A stretch of DNA of 64,000 bases from Pyropia haitanensis (Eukaryota > Rhodophyta > Bangiophyceae > Bangiales > Bangiaceae). Under the pieces are notes generated by a model. It was not told where the DNA came from. It was given only the letters and a program-made list of their open reading frames with translations, and searched no databases. The translations under genes were made by a program, and so were the position numbers. Shown piece by piece: positions 32,946 through 42,936 of the stretch (position 1 is the stretch's first letter; every line of letters begins with the position of its first letter). Location of the stretch: positions 372,001 through 436,000 of the forward strand of contig SDUX01000010.1 in the NCBI GenBank assembly GCA_008729055.1, written 5' to 3'.

Positions 32946-35900
32946 GGCTGCCGCGGCGGGCGGCCGCGGCCGCGCGCTGCCACCGCCCCCGCCGCCCCCG
33001 CCGCGGCCGTCGCCGCCCCCGCCGCCGCCCGCGACCGCCGCCGCCGCGGCCGCCGCGGCTGCCGCGGCGGGCGGCCGCGGCCGCCCGCCACCGCCGCCGC
33101 CGTGGCCGCCGCCGCTGCCGCTGCCGCCGCCGCCGCCCGCCGCCACGGCCGCCGCCACCGCCGCCGCCGCCCCCGCGGCCGCCCGCCGCCGCAGCCGCCA
33201 CCTCTGCCCCCCCCGCTGCGGGCTGCTGCCGCCCGGGCTGCCGCTGCCGCCGCCGCCGTTGCTGCCGGCCGCCGGCCGCCTGCCTGGTCGGCCGCCGGCC
33301 GCCTGCCGCCCAGGCTGCCGCCCCGGCCGCCGCCGCCGCGGCCGCCGCCGCCGCATCCGCCGGTTGGCTGCCGTCGCGGCTGACGCTGCCGCCACCGCCG
33401 CTGCCGCCGGTCGCCGCCCTGGCTGGGGGCGGCCGCCCCCGCCGGCCGGCTGCCGGTCCGGCCCCCGGCCGCCGCCGCAGCCGCCAGCTACCGCCGCCGG
33501 CATGCTGCCGCCGCTGGCGGGCTGCCGCCGCCGGCGGCCTGCCTGGCCGGCCGCCGGCCGCCTGCTGCCCGGGCTGCCGCCCCGGCCGCCGCCCCCGCCG
33601 CCGCCGCCCCCACCGGGTTGCTGCCGCCCGGCTGCCGCTGCCGCCGCCGCCTTTGCTGCCGGCAGCCGCCAGCAGGCTGCCGCCGCCAGCGGGCTGCCGC
33701 CGCGTGCCTTTTGCCGCCAATCGCGGGCTACCATTGTCGGCCAGCTTCCCAGCCGGCCGCTCGCCGGCTGCCGCCCCGGCCGCCGTCACCATCGCCGCCG
33801 CCCCTGCCGGTTGGCTAACGTTCCGGCTGCCGCTGCCGCCTTCGCTGTCGCTGCCGGCCGCCGCCGATCCGCCCGCCACGGCAGCGCCGGCCGCCGCCGT
33901 CGCCCTTCGCCACCGCTGCCCCCGCTGTCTCTGCCGCCACCGCTCGCCATCGCCGCAGCCGCGGCCCCCGCCGCCGCAGTGGCGGCTGGCGCCGCCGCCC
34001 CCGCCCTCGCCGCGGCGGCAATGGCTGTCGCCGCCGCCCCCTGCCGCCGCTGCCTCCGTGGCGGCAGCGGCCGCCGCCGTGCGGGGGGAGGGGTGACCAG
34101 CCACGCTGCTTGCACGCAGAGGTATTTGACAAAACTTATATACCGCGAATATTCGATGTGGACACAAAAGTACACGCACCTCAGACTTAACACACATCAC
34201 TCGGCCTATTTGGCGAATCAAGTGTCTCGTACGTCTGTTCTGATAGGCTGTCACACTTTCTGAACTGCGACTCTGTAGCAATCAATACTACTCATAATCT
34301 TGCTTGACATGAGAGTACCAACTTAGGAAAAACACCTATCCTGGTCAACGACTTGCACCTGGCAACTCCCAACTGCTGAAGCGCCGGCGCCCGACGCCCC
34401 CGTCCACCCCGCCTGGTCGCCCGCTTCTCCACTTCCTGGCCACCCAGCACGCCAGGTGGATACACAAGCCTTATTCACTTGCTCTATCCAGTCTTGAGTG
34501 CGAGTCTGCCGATATCTGCGAGAGCACAGCCCCGAACGACCACATGGAGGGGCGCCATGTCTTCACCATTCCCCCCTGGGTTCCGTAGCTCAGCGGCGTC
34601 TGCGATGGTGAAACACTGTTCGCTATGGCTCTTTGGACATCCTGACATTTGTAATCCTGCAGAACGCAATCGTTTGTTCAGACAGTGCAAGAAAGTGCCT
34701 CCCGTCCGTTTCTTTGTCATCCGCTGTACAGTATGGGCCTGAATATAGAGTGCATGAGAGCCATACCGTGGGAAGAGGTAGTCATATCTGGGTAACATGA
34801 TCACGCTGAACCTATTGGTGCACACATCTGGCGTCGTGCACCCGTACGGCCGACAGGAATGTCGAGAGGCTGGGTGGCAGAAGCGCTATAGGCGCCCGCT
34901 CCGAGCGCTTTTGAGCATAATTGGTCTACCTTGATTAATGAACGCTAAGACCAGAGGTACCTGTTGGCCACAGAGCCGTAAACATGCAAAGAAAGCACTC
35001 TGCAGTTCACTCATTGGTGACTGACTCACTGCTGATACGGTGGTATGCACTGCGGCGCAGCTGGTTGCGCCGACAGCGCAGTTGAGAGTGCATAAAGCTA
35101 TGGAGGTAGCCGAATACACTGTCTAGATCTGATGGATGTAGTTTTTGAAGGATGAGAGCGCTGTGGGGCGTTGGAAGGCCTATCACGCCTACCTGTCCAG
35201 AATGGACATTTTGGGGGCCCATATGACTCACTTCTCGACGTTTGCGACACTTTCTGAGCACATACTCGTGCTCAGCGTCATCGAATTAGTCTGCTGGAAA
35301 CAGCTTGAGAACTTTTTGCTTCACTTTCTGAAACGCGTTGTAGCGGCGTGTGACGCATTGCACCGAGGTGTGTGTGGGGCAGCGTCACGACGTGCAACAC
35401 GAGCCAAGGACTAGTTCACCAACTTTTCTGAAGCATGCTCAATCGACTAAACCGACGTCGCTGAGCACGGTCATGTGCTCAAAATGTTTCGCAAACGTCG
35501 GGAAGTGGGTCATACAGACCCCCAAAGTGACCATTCTGGACAGGTAGCCTCGACAGGCCGTCTAACGCCCCACAGTGCTCTCGCGCACTAGAAGCTACAG
35601 TTCTCAGATCCCAACAGTACAGCAGACCTCCTCCACTACATTTGTGGTTCTCATCGGCGCTACGGGCGCGTCCAGCTGCGCGACATTGCCCAAAGCGCCA
35701 CCCTTTGCACAGGTTCAACAATGTCCGGACCCCGGCAAGCCGTCCAACCACTTTGAGCAATTGTACGCCACCAGGTACTCATACCCTCAGTGTCTCTGCA
35801 AGAAAAGAGGACGGTGAAACACCAAAAAGCTCTGGGAGGCGGGGCGTTTATAGCATGAAGCGCTTCCCTCCATAAATTCCTGGCTTTTTCTGTCCCTCAT

Positions 35901-37644
35901 GATGGTGCAGAGCAATAAAAAGATACATCAATAGTCGCAGCGTCATCAGTTTACTCGGAAATGACGGATCCCTCCAGCTCCGCGGGTCCTATGTACTCCA
36001 CATGCACGTACATACCGAGCAACAGGTCACACCATAACGGACCGGCGGCGCTTGTCAGCGCTATTTACAAAAAAAAATTACTGGCTGTTGGAGCGTGGAC
36101 CATTGGGGACGCCAAAAAGTCACAACTGACGGCGTTTCACCTTCACGAGCGCGCCCAAGCGGCGGAACCAGTGGTGTGAGGGTGATGCACTTCGGCCCTC
36201 CATGAAACCGTTGTGGTCGCGGCCGTGACAGACGTGTGTGCAGGCGCGCTCTCAACACTGATAGGAGTCGGAGACAAGGCATACATATCCACCAAGTCTG
36301 CTCGGAGAGCGTAAAACGGCGAAGCGGGCGATCGAGGCGGGGTGGAGGGGGGCGTCAGACGCCGGCGCTTCAGTCTTCGGCGTTGGCAGTCGCAAGTCGC
36401 TGACCAGGATGGGTTCAGAGTCAAATATTGTAGTCCCATCTCCGGAAACAATTGATTCAGTACTACAATCTTCATCTCGCCCAGTTCAGATTATGCAACA
36501 GCCTATCAGGTTGGACGTATTGGACATCTGATTCGCCAGATAGGCCAGGAGATGTGAGTCAAGTCGGATGTGCATGTACTGTTGACCTCCGTGGAATAAT
36601 CGCTTGGATTGTAAATACAATCAAATATCCCTGCCTGCCACGTGAGTAGCTGGTCGCCACAGTCGTCTTGCTGCCCGGCCGCCTCAACCAGCGTCAGGGG
36701 AGGCGGCTCACCGCGGCGCGGACGCCAGCCTGCCGCGGTCGCGTCAGGGGGGAGACTGCAGTGCGCGGCGGCGGCGTCAGCCCCCCCCACCGGCCGGGGC
36801 AGTGGCGGTGGAGTGTGGGAGTGGCGGCAGACGACGCTGCCACGACGGTCGCGCGGGGGGGGAGCGGCGGCAGCCGCCGCCGCCGCAACCGCGATGCAAG
36901 CGGTGGTGCGCAGCAGCGGCGGTGGCCGCTGCCGCCGTGGCAGCGGCTGCAGGGGCAGCATTGGCGAGCGGCTGCCGCCGCCGCCGCCACCTCCGCCGCT
37001 GCCGCCGTCGCCAGACCCGTGGCGGTGGGCGGCGGCGGTGATTGCCCCAGCGGCCGCAGCCGCAGCCGCGGGGGCAGCGGTGACGGGTTGCGGCGGTCGC
37101 GGCCGCGTAGGAGGCACAGGCGGCGGAGGACGGCAGCGGCCGCCACCGGGGCCACCGCGACGGCTGCGGCGGCCGAGGCGGCGGCGGCCACTGCCACCAC
37201 GGGAGCAGCGGCGCAGAGTGCGGCTAGGGTAGCGGCTGCTGCCGAGCGCCGCAGCCGGTGGGGCTATCAATGCTGCGCGGGGCGGCCGGAGCAGCCTGCG
37301 GCTGCCGGGGAGGCAGGGGTGGCGGGGGCGGCCGGGGTAGCTGGGGCGGCCGGGGTGGCGGCCGGGGTGGCGGGGGCGGCCGGGGTGGCGGGGGCAACCG
37401 TGCCGACCGGGGCGGCCGCGGGGACCGCAGCCGCCCCGCCGGTGCCGCCCCGCCCGCCGGTGACGCGCCATGGGGAGGCGATGCGTGGCGACCACGACGA
37501 GCGGGCCACCAGATCGCGCGCGTAGAAGCGTAGACGTACAAACTGGCGGGAACACACGGTTACCCGACGAGCGAGACAGCCAAAAAATTTCCAGCCGGGC
37601 AATTGCCAGCCAGGCGCGCCGGCCAACGAGGCGTGCCTCACGGT
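32254..37644 (+). repeat. Tandem duplication, copy 2 (5391 bp)
   Basis: Head-to-tail second copy; every open frame of copy 1 recurs at +5391. The only difference I found is C at 37610 for G at 32219. The copy ends at CTCACGGT, after which the sequence continues into the unduplicated right end of the element. This is either a very recent unequal exchange or an assembly artefact. Confidence 0.95.
34091..36661. repeat. Same palindrome in copy 2, axis near 35369
   Basis: Identical to 28700-31270 shifted by 5391 bp. The duplication therefore holds two large palindromes in direct orientation. Confidence 0.85.
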
Positions 37645-37702
37645 GGTGGGGGGGTGCCCGAGGTGATTTCGGAGGGGTGCCCCAGAGAGGCCGTGAGAGC
37701 CT

Positions 37703-37782
37703 GTATACTAAACCGGCGATTTGAGAGCCTGGACGCAGGTATACACTAAGCCCCCCTCAGGCACCCGTGAGAGGGTGTATAC
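37703..37782. promoter_or_regulatory. Right subterminal GTATAC triplet
   Basis: GTATAC starts at 37703, 37739 and 37777, spaced 36 and 38 bp. In reverse complement the stretch AAAGACACGGTCC...GTATACACCC...CACGGGTG resembles 26872-26918 near the left end, showing that the element's subterminal regions are inverted copies. Confidence 0.55.
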
Positions 37783-37804
37783 TGGACCGTGTCTTTTGCT
37801 CATC

Positions 37805-37823
37805 CGGGTTTGACTGCGCAGCG
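37805..37823 (-). repeat. Right terminal inverted repeat (19 bp)
   Basis: CGGGTTTGACTGCGCAGCG; its reverse complement matches the left terminus at 18 of 19 bases. ATG follows directly at 37824. Confidence 0.75.
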
Positions 37824-37826
37824 ATG

Positions 37827-38129
37827 TGAGCGGCCGGCCGCGGCCGCGACGCCGCCGCGGCGGCCGCCGCGGATCAGGGCGTGCCGGCCACGTGGCGGCG
37901 GCGCCGCGCGCGGCGCGGGCCACGCGGCCGCCCGCGGCGCGGGCCACGCGGCCGCCCGCGGCGGCGCGTGCCGACGCGGGGGGGGGGCGCCGCGGGGGTG
38001 CGGCCGCCGCCGACGGCGGCGACGCGGCCGCCGCCGCCGCCGCCGCCGCTGCCGCTGCCGCGGCGCCCGCCGCCGCCGCCGCCGTCGCGGCCGTCCCTGC
38101 CGCCAGCGGTCGGGGCGGTTTTCCGTTTC
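37827..38129. promoter_or_regulatory. Right half of the split divergent promoter region
   Basis: GC-rich sequence between the element's right end and the Gemin2 ATG. The Gemin2 frame stays open upstream to 37881, but only Arg/Gly/Pro repeats are encoded. The promoter role is inferred from position only. Confidence 0.4.
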
Positions 38130-38303
38130 ATGGCGCCCGCCAGAGCCGCTGCCGGCGGCGGCGGCGGCGGCGGCGGCAGCGGCGGTGGCGGTGGCGGTGG
38201 CGGTGGCGGTTGCGGCGGTGGCGGTGGCGGCGGCGGCCGCGGGCGCGGCGGCGGGCGGCGGCCGCCGGCGGCGGCGGCGCCTGCCTGGTCGAGCGACGAC
38301 GAA

Positions 38304-38339
<36 letters not shown>

Positions 38340-38785
38340 TCGGTCGCTGGCGGTCGGGCGCTGGCCGTCGATGACCTCCCGCCCGACTGGTCATCCGGGC
38401 CGCCCGCGACCGCCGCCGAGTACCTCCGCCGCGTCCGCGCCGAGGCGCGGTCGTCCCCGCCCGTAACCGTCGCGCCCGCAGCGCAGCAGGGGAGCCGCGC
38501 ACCAGCAGACCGCGGTGGCGGCCGCCGGGGGGGGGCGCCCCCGCCGCGCACCCGCCCCGCTGGCGGTGCCGCCGGCGGGGACCCGCCGGCGGCGGCGGCG
38601 GCTGCGCCGCGCGTGCCGCCGCCGCCGCCGCCGCTGTCGCCGCCGCCGCCGTCGCGGCTGCCGCCACCGCGGGGCGTGGGGGGGGTGGTGCCGCCGCCAC
38701 CGCGGGGCGGCGCGCCGACGGCGGCGGCGGTCGCCGCCACCGCCGCCGCGTTCCGTCACCTCCAGGCGTACGCCGCGGCGCACGC

Positions 38786-38864
<79 letters not shown>

Positions 38865-39077
38865 GCCGCCGCCGCGGCTGGTGGTGGTGGTGGTGGTGGC
38901 GCCGCCGGCCGGCGGCCGCGGCGGCTGCCGCCGGCGGCGGATGACGCGGCGTGGCGGGCGGCCGTGTGGGACGACGCGGGGGGGGGGGGGATCACCGGCG
39001 TGGCGTGCCTACCCCCGCGTGCCGCCGCGCTGCTCCTGCGCCGGGCGGAGCGGTGGCTGACCGCCGCGGCCGACGAC

Positions 39078-39141
<64 letters not shown>

Positions 39142-39193
39142 ACACGGGTTTCCCCACCGCGACCGGCGCGGCCGCGGCTGCCGCGGCGGCCGC

Positions 39194-39225
<32 letters not shown>

Positions 39226-39791
39226 TCGGCGCGGCGGCCGCGCTCGGCACCCGCCCGCGGCCCGTGTGGCTGTTTGCAGCGGCCGTCGCGGCGGCGCCGC
39301 CGGTGGACGCGGCGACCGCGGCGGCCGTGCGGGGGCTGTTCAAGCTGCTCCGGCCGTGCCGGGAGGCGCTCGCCGCGGTGGCGGCGATGAAGCAGACGGC
39401 GGCGGTGGCGGCGGCAGGGGTGGTGGCGCCGTCAGAGGCGGCGGCGCCGACAGAGGCGGCGGCGCCGACAGAGGCGGCGGCGCCGACAGAGGCGGCGGCG
39501 CCGACAGAGGCGGCGGCGCCGACAGAGGCGGCGGCGCCGACAGAGGCGGCGGCGCCGACAGAGGCGGCGGTCTCGAGGGTGGCGGCGCCGCCGACAACGG
39601 CGGCGCCGCCGACAGGGGCGGCCGCTCCAACAGCGGCGGCCGCGCCAACAGTGGCGTCGGCGGCGACCGCCGCCGCCGCCGCTGCCGTTGGGGGCGACCC
39701 CGCCGAGGCGGCGCGGCTGCTGGATATGGTCAACCTCTTCCTCACGCTGTTTGGGGTGGTGTTTGGGCAGGCCGCGCCAGGGGAGCTGTAG
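38130..39791 (+). CDS. GEMIN2: Gemin2 homologue (SMN complex, snRNP assembly)
   Basis: Gemin2 holds Sm proteins during spliceosomal snRNP core assembly in the cytoplasm. The start at 38130 (MAPARAAAGG, TTTCATGG context) gives 553 residues. Diagnostic blocks: LAVDDLPPDWSSGPPATAAE then YLRRVRAEARSSPPVTVAP, matching the human PRTPQEYLRRVQIEA region; FRHLQAYAAAHA; DDAAWRAAVWDDAG, like [48 protein letters not shown] and LFKLLRPCREALAAV, like WLYALLACLEKPL...RQLARRCSEVR; and the last helix ARLLDMVNLFLTLFGVVFGQ. Large Gly, Ala and EAAAPT inserts separate these blocks. The frame is clean. An upstream ATG at 37881 would add only a low-complexity leader. Confidence 0.88.
39434..39568 (+). repeat. 18-bp coding minisatellite (EAAAPT)n
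   Basis: GAGGCGGCGGCGCCGACA repeats about 7.5 times inside Gemin2, encoding the hexapeptide EAAAPT in frame. It falls between the two C-terminal helices of the family, so copy-number change would alter a linker without shifting the frame. Confidence 0.95.
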
Positions 39792-40218
39792 CCGGGGGGA
39801 ATGAGGAGGTATGGGTGGTGGAAACGCATGGCAATCGAGTGCACGTTGCTTTTTTTCGTTGGTGCTGCCCTTGACGGGGACGCCGCCGCCCGTGCACCGC
39901 CGCGCAAGCTGCGTGGGGCTGGCGCGGGCTCGGCGCACCCTCCCCATCGACCACCCAGTGCGCGTGGCCGCCGCCCACAGGCCCTACCGAGTAACACTTG
40001 CGCTGCGGTGGTGCAGAGACGACCGCATAGCCGTCCCCCATCCGTGGCTATCTCCTCCCAGCTCCCGCCCTTCCTCCCAGCCCCCGCCCTCCCTCCCAGT
40101 CCCAGCCCCCCCCTCCAACTCCCCTCCCCGACTTCATATCCTCATGAGTCACCACGCCCCATCCCAAGCCCCTCTGTAACCAACGTCCCGGCCACCATCT
40201 CCCACAGACGCCCCCCCC
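39792..40218. other. Intergenic between convergent genes
   Basis: Sequence between the stops of Gemin2 and the DUF2854 gene. C-rich toward its right end; no feature recognised. Confidence 0.5.
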
Positions 40219-41010
40219 CTACGCCTTCCGCGTGCTGATGAGCTTGAGCTCCACAAGCCGCTTCTCCTCGTCCACTTTGGTCACCTCGGCCCGCACGTCC
40301 GGGCCGAAAAACCGCTCGCACCGCTCCCGGACGCCCGCCCACGTCTTGAACGGCGTCTCCTTGGAGAAAAACTCGAGCGCCAGCGAGTACTCGCCCTGCT
40401 CGGTCGTCGCCTCGGCGGCGCGGACGAGCTCCGGCGCGGCCGCACCGCGGGGCACCAGCGACAGCGCGCGGAGGGCGGCCGCCAGGTGCGCCTCGTCCCC
40501 GTACCGGTGACGCGTCACGTCCGACACAATCTTCTTTTGGATGTCCGTCGCGGTCGCCTCGCGCGCGGCCAGCCCCGCGGGCGTCGATGTCAGCGGCACC
40601 GGCTGCAGCTCCGCGTACTTGAGTGCACACCCAATGAGCAGCACCGGCACGCCATACACAAAGCCGAGGCTGGTTGCCGACGCGGTGCCGTTGGAGGAAA
40701 AGTAGGTGAAGAAGCTGTAGCCGGTGATGGCAAAGCCAAAGATGAGGCCCACGTTGGCGAGCGAGAAGCCCCGAATCTCAAACGGGATCTCCTTCTCCTC
40801 GACCGGTGCCGACTCCGAGTCGGCCGCCGCCCGGGGGGCCACCCGCGCCCGCCGCACGGGGGAGGACGACGGCGACGGCCGCAACGCCACGCGGTGAAAG
40901 GTGGGGGTAGGGGCGGCGACGACGCGACCGCCTTGCCGCCATCCGCACGCCGACGAGGACGCCACCCGCTGGGACGTCCGGGCGACGGGGACCGCAGACA
41001 CAAACGCCAT
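40219..41010 (-). CDS. DUF2854 family plastid membrane protein
   Basis: The predicted protein has 263 residues, starting MAFVSAVPVARTSQRVASSS (CACCATGG-like context on the minus strand). The Ser/Arg/Ala-rich first 60 or so residues look like a plastid transit peptide. The mature part starts near KEIPFEIRGFSLANVGLIFG and has two membrane segments (SLANVGLIFGFAITGYSFF and SLGFVYGVPVLLIGCALKYA) followed by AELQPVPL. The soluble C-terminal half includes KKIVSDVTRHRYGDEAHLAA and the end VDEEKRLVELKLISTRKA. This arrangement matches DUF2854 proteins of cyanobacteria and plant plastids, whose function I cannot state. GC content is lower than in most neighbours and the frame is uninterrupted. Confidence 0.85.
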   Translation of the reverse strand: MAFVSAVPVARTSQRVASSSACGWRQGGRVVAAPTPTFHRVALRPSPSSSPVRRARVAPRAAADSESAPVEEKEIPFEIRGFSLANVGLIFGFAITGYSFFTYFSSNGTASATSLGFVYGVPVLLIGCALKYAELQPVPLTSTPAGLAAREATATDIQKKIVSDVTRHRYGDEAHLAAALRALSLVPRGAAAPELVRAAEATTEQGEYSLALEFFSKETPFKTWAGVRERCERFFGPDVRAEVTKVDEEKRLVELKLISTRKA

Positions 41011-42936
41011 GGTGATGAGGGCGGAGGAGGAAGACGGGGCGATGTCAGGGAAGGCGGAGAACCGGTCGGAGAGAAGAGGAGAGGAGCAATGGAGTGTTGG
41101 GAGGAGCCGGCATGCAGAGGACGGGGTCGCTCCAAGGGCAAACTTCCTCGCGCACGGCAAAGGAACGAGCAGCAACGCCTCGGTCGGTACGTGCCAACGA
41201 GAGGAACAGGGCCGGCCGGGATGAGGGACGAGCAGGGGCGGTGTCGGTGATCGTCTGGACGAGCGAGGCATCGCCGAGATTGCGCTCGGGGATGCGATGG
41301 GCAGCGCCTCACGTCGGCAGGCCCGTGGGAGCCGCGCCCGCAAGCCCCCGCGTGTGTGGCCACCAACGGGGGGACGAAGCATGCAAATAGCCCACACACA
41401 GATGGTGGAGATAACACGTGGCAAAGGACACCCGACCGGATCCAACGAGGGTAAATACATCTCTGTCGACGCGGTCTACGCCCACAGAAAAGGAAACCGT
41501 GTTTGTATCCTATTCAGTGCACGCTTCTGGCTCGGCAATCTCTTCCCTTGCTGTGATCCCCGTCACCCTGACTGCGCGGGCGGAGGCGCCGCCACCTTCG
41601 TGCCACAGATCGGCGGCCTCGGTGCCACGCCGGCGGGCCCCCTAAACCATTTGTGAGCGTCTTTTGCGGGTAGCTACGCCGCCACGGCCGCAGCGCAGCC
41701 TGCCTGGCGGATGGCCACACCGCAGGATGGCAATAGGGGATTGGAGGGGGCGCGCGGGGGGGGAATGGCCAGAGGGTTGACTGCTACGGGGGTGGAAGGG
41801 GGAGGACGGGGCGGGATTGTCAGGGGCGTTGCAGTAGACGAGCCGGGGTGCGCAGGGACGTCGGAGGCGGCGGGCTGGGCCACCACCGCCCCTCACCGAC
41901 TTGGTCCACGTGCCGTACGCAGCCATGCCCGGCGCCCTCACCGCACTCGTGGTCCATGCACGGGCTGTCCTGCGGCCCGGCTGGGGGAGACGATGACGCC
42001 GCCGCCGCGGCGGTAGTGGACGACGCCGTTGCGTATTGGAGAGGTGCGCCGTGGGCGACCGGCGCACCCCGCCGCGGCGGCAGCTGCGCCTGCCGCTGTG
42101 GGTGCCGCGCGCGAGGTGAGGTCGTCTGCTCTCCGTCGTCCCGCTGCCAGGACGACGCGGAGGTGCTCATGGGCATCTGGTCGCCGAGGCGGCGTTGGAG
42201 TGCCCCACGGAGCTCGTGCAACGGGCACGCCACCGGTCGGTCTGCGGTGGTTGGCGTCGTGCCTGTGGCCGATGGGTCCGGGAGAGTCTGGGGGCGGTCA
42301 GGCGGGCAGCGCGCGCGACGCCCGCGCGTCTTCCCCGTGGCTGCGCGCGCGGTTCCTCTTTTTTCGGCTGGCATTTCCGTGCTCGGCGGCCGCCGCCGCG
42401 ACGGCCGAGCGACCGACGCGCGCGGCGCGACTGCGCGTTGGCCCCGTCTGGTGCGCCGCCCGGTCGGTGGCCGCCCGCGTACCGCACGCGAGCACACCCG
42501 CCCGGGCAAGAGGGAAAACCCGGGGCGCGGCGCGGCGCCGACGACGCCGCTGCGGCGCCGGCCGCGCCAGCCGCCCCCACCCCGTTCCAGGTGGCCGCGG
42601 TGGCCGCGTGCGCGCGGATGGTGGGGTGGTGGCTCCGTCGCGGACGGCTCGACGGCCCGTCCTCTTTGCCTCGGGCGGCACCCCCCCCCTCCCCCTGTTG
42701 ACGATTTCGCGCACGTCCACCGTCACCGCCGAGTCGCACCGGCACGCACCGTACGTGCTGTATGGATAGTGCTACCAGGCAAGGCTCGGAGCGATGCGGG
42801 TCTTGTACGCCCCCTCGCTCGCCGCCCACCACCACTACTACAAGATCAACCCATCGACACCAGCCGCTTGTGCGACGCCATTGCGATAGTGCGGCACGCA
42901 CGCACCATCGACTCTCACGCCGCCGCGCGTGGCGCG
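41011..42936. other. Intergenic with possible unrecognised coding
   Basis: The first 640 bases are moderate GC and hold the 5' region of the DUF2854 gene. On the plus strand 42029-42769 stays open and ends in a non-repetitive stretch (LLTISRTSTVTAESHRHAPY then VLYG, stop at 42769) that looks more protein-like than its surroundings. I could not identify it or find a start, so I do not call a gene. Confidence 0.35.

Larger units (their letters stand above)
26147..37823. mobile_element. Giant fold-back-type transposable element with internal tandem duplication
   Basis: The left end CGCTGCGCGGTCAAACCCG (26147-26165) and the right end, whose reverse complement is CGCTGCGCAGTCAAACCCG (37805-37823), match at 18 of 19 positions. 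Each end is flanked outside by ATG (26144-26146, 37824-37826), a candidate 3-bp target-site duplication. Inside each end are three GTATAC motifs. Further in, CACCGTGAGCCAC (27008-27020) mirrors the CTCACGGTG that closes each duplication unit (copy 2: 37636-37644). The interior is a long diverged inverted repeat. The element spans 11,677 bp, or about 6.3 kb without the duplication. I found no transposase, helicase or reverse-transcriptase motif, so it is probably non-autonomous. The long open frames in its GC-rich arms are compositional. Confidence 0.7.

Noticed and set aside
26892..34281. Very long open frames on both strands inside the duplicated element (for example 27001-28872 and 26944-28890)
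   Set aside because: They encode only Ala/Pro/Arg/Gly runs from GCC/CGG repeats, overlap each other on both strands and in several frames, and show no domain. Stop codons are simply rare in such sequence.
26863..37644. The pair of 5391-bp direct repeats as LTRs of a retrotransposon
   Set aside because: The copies are directly adjacent with no internal region. There is no primer-binding site, polypurine tract, gag, integrase or reverse transcriptase.
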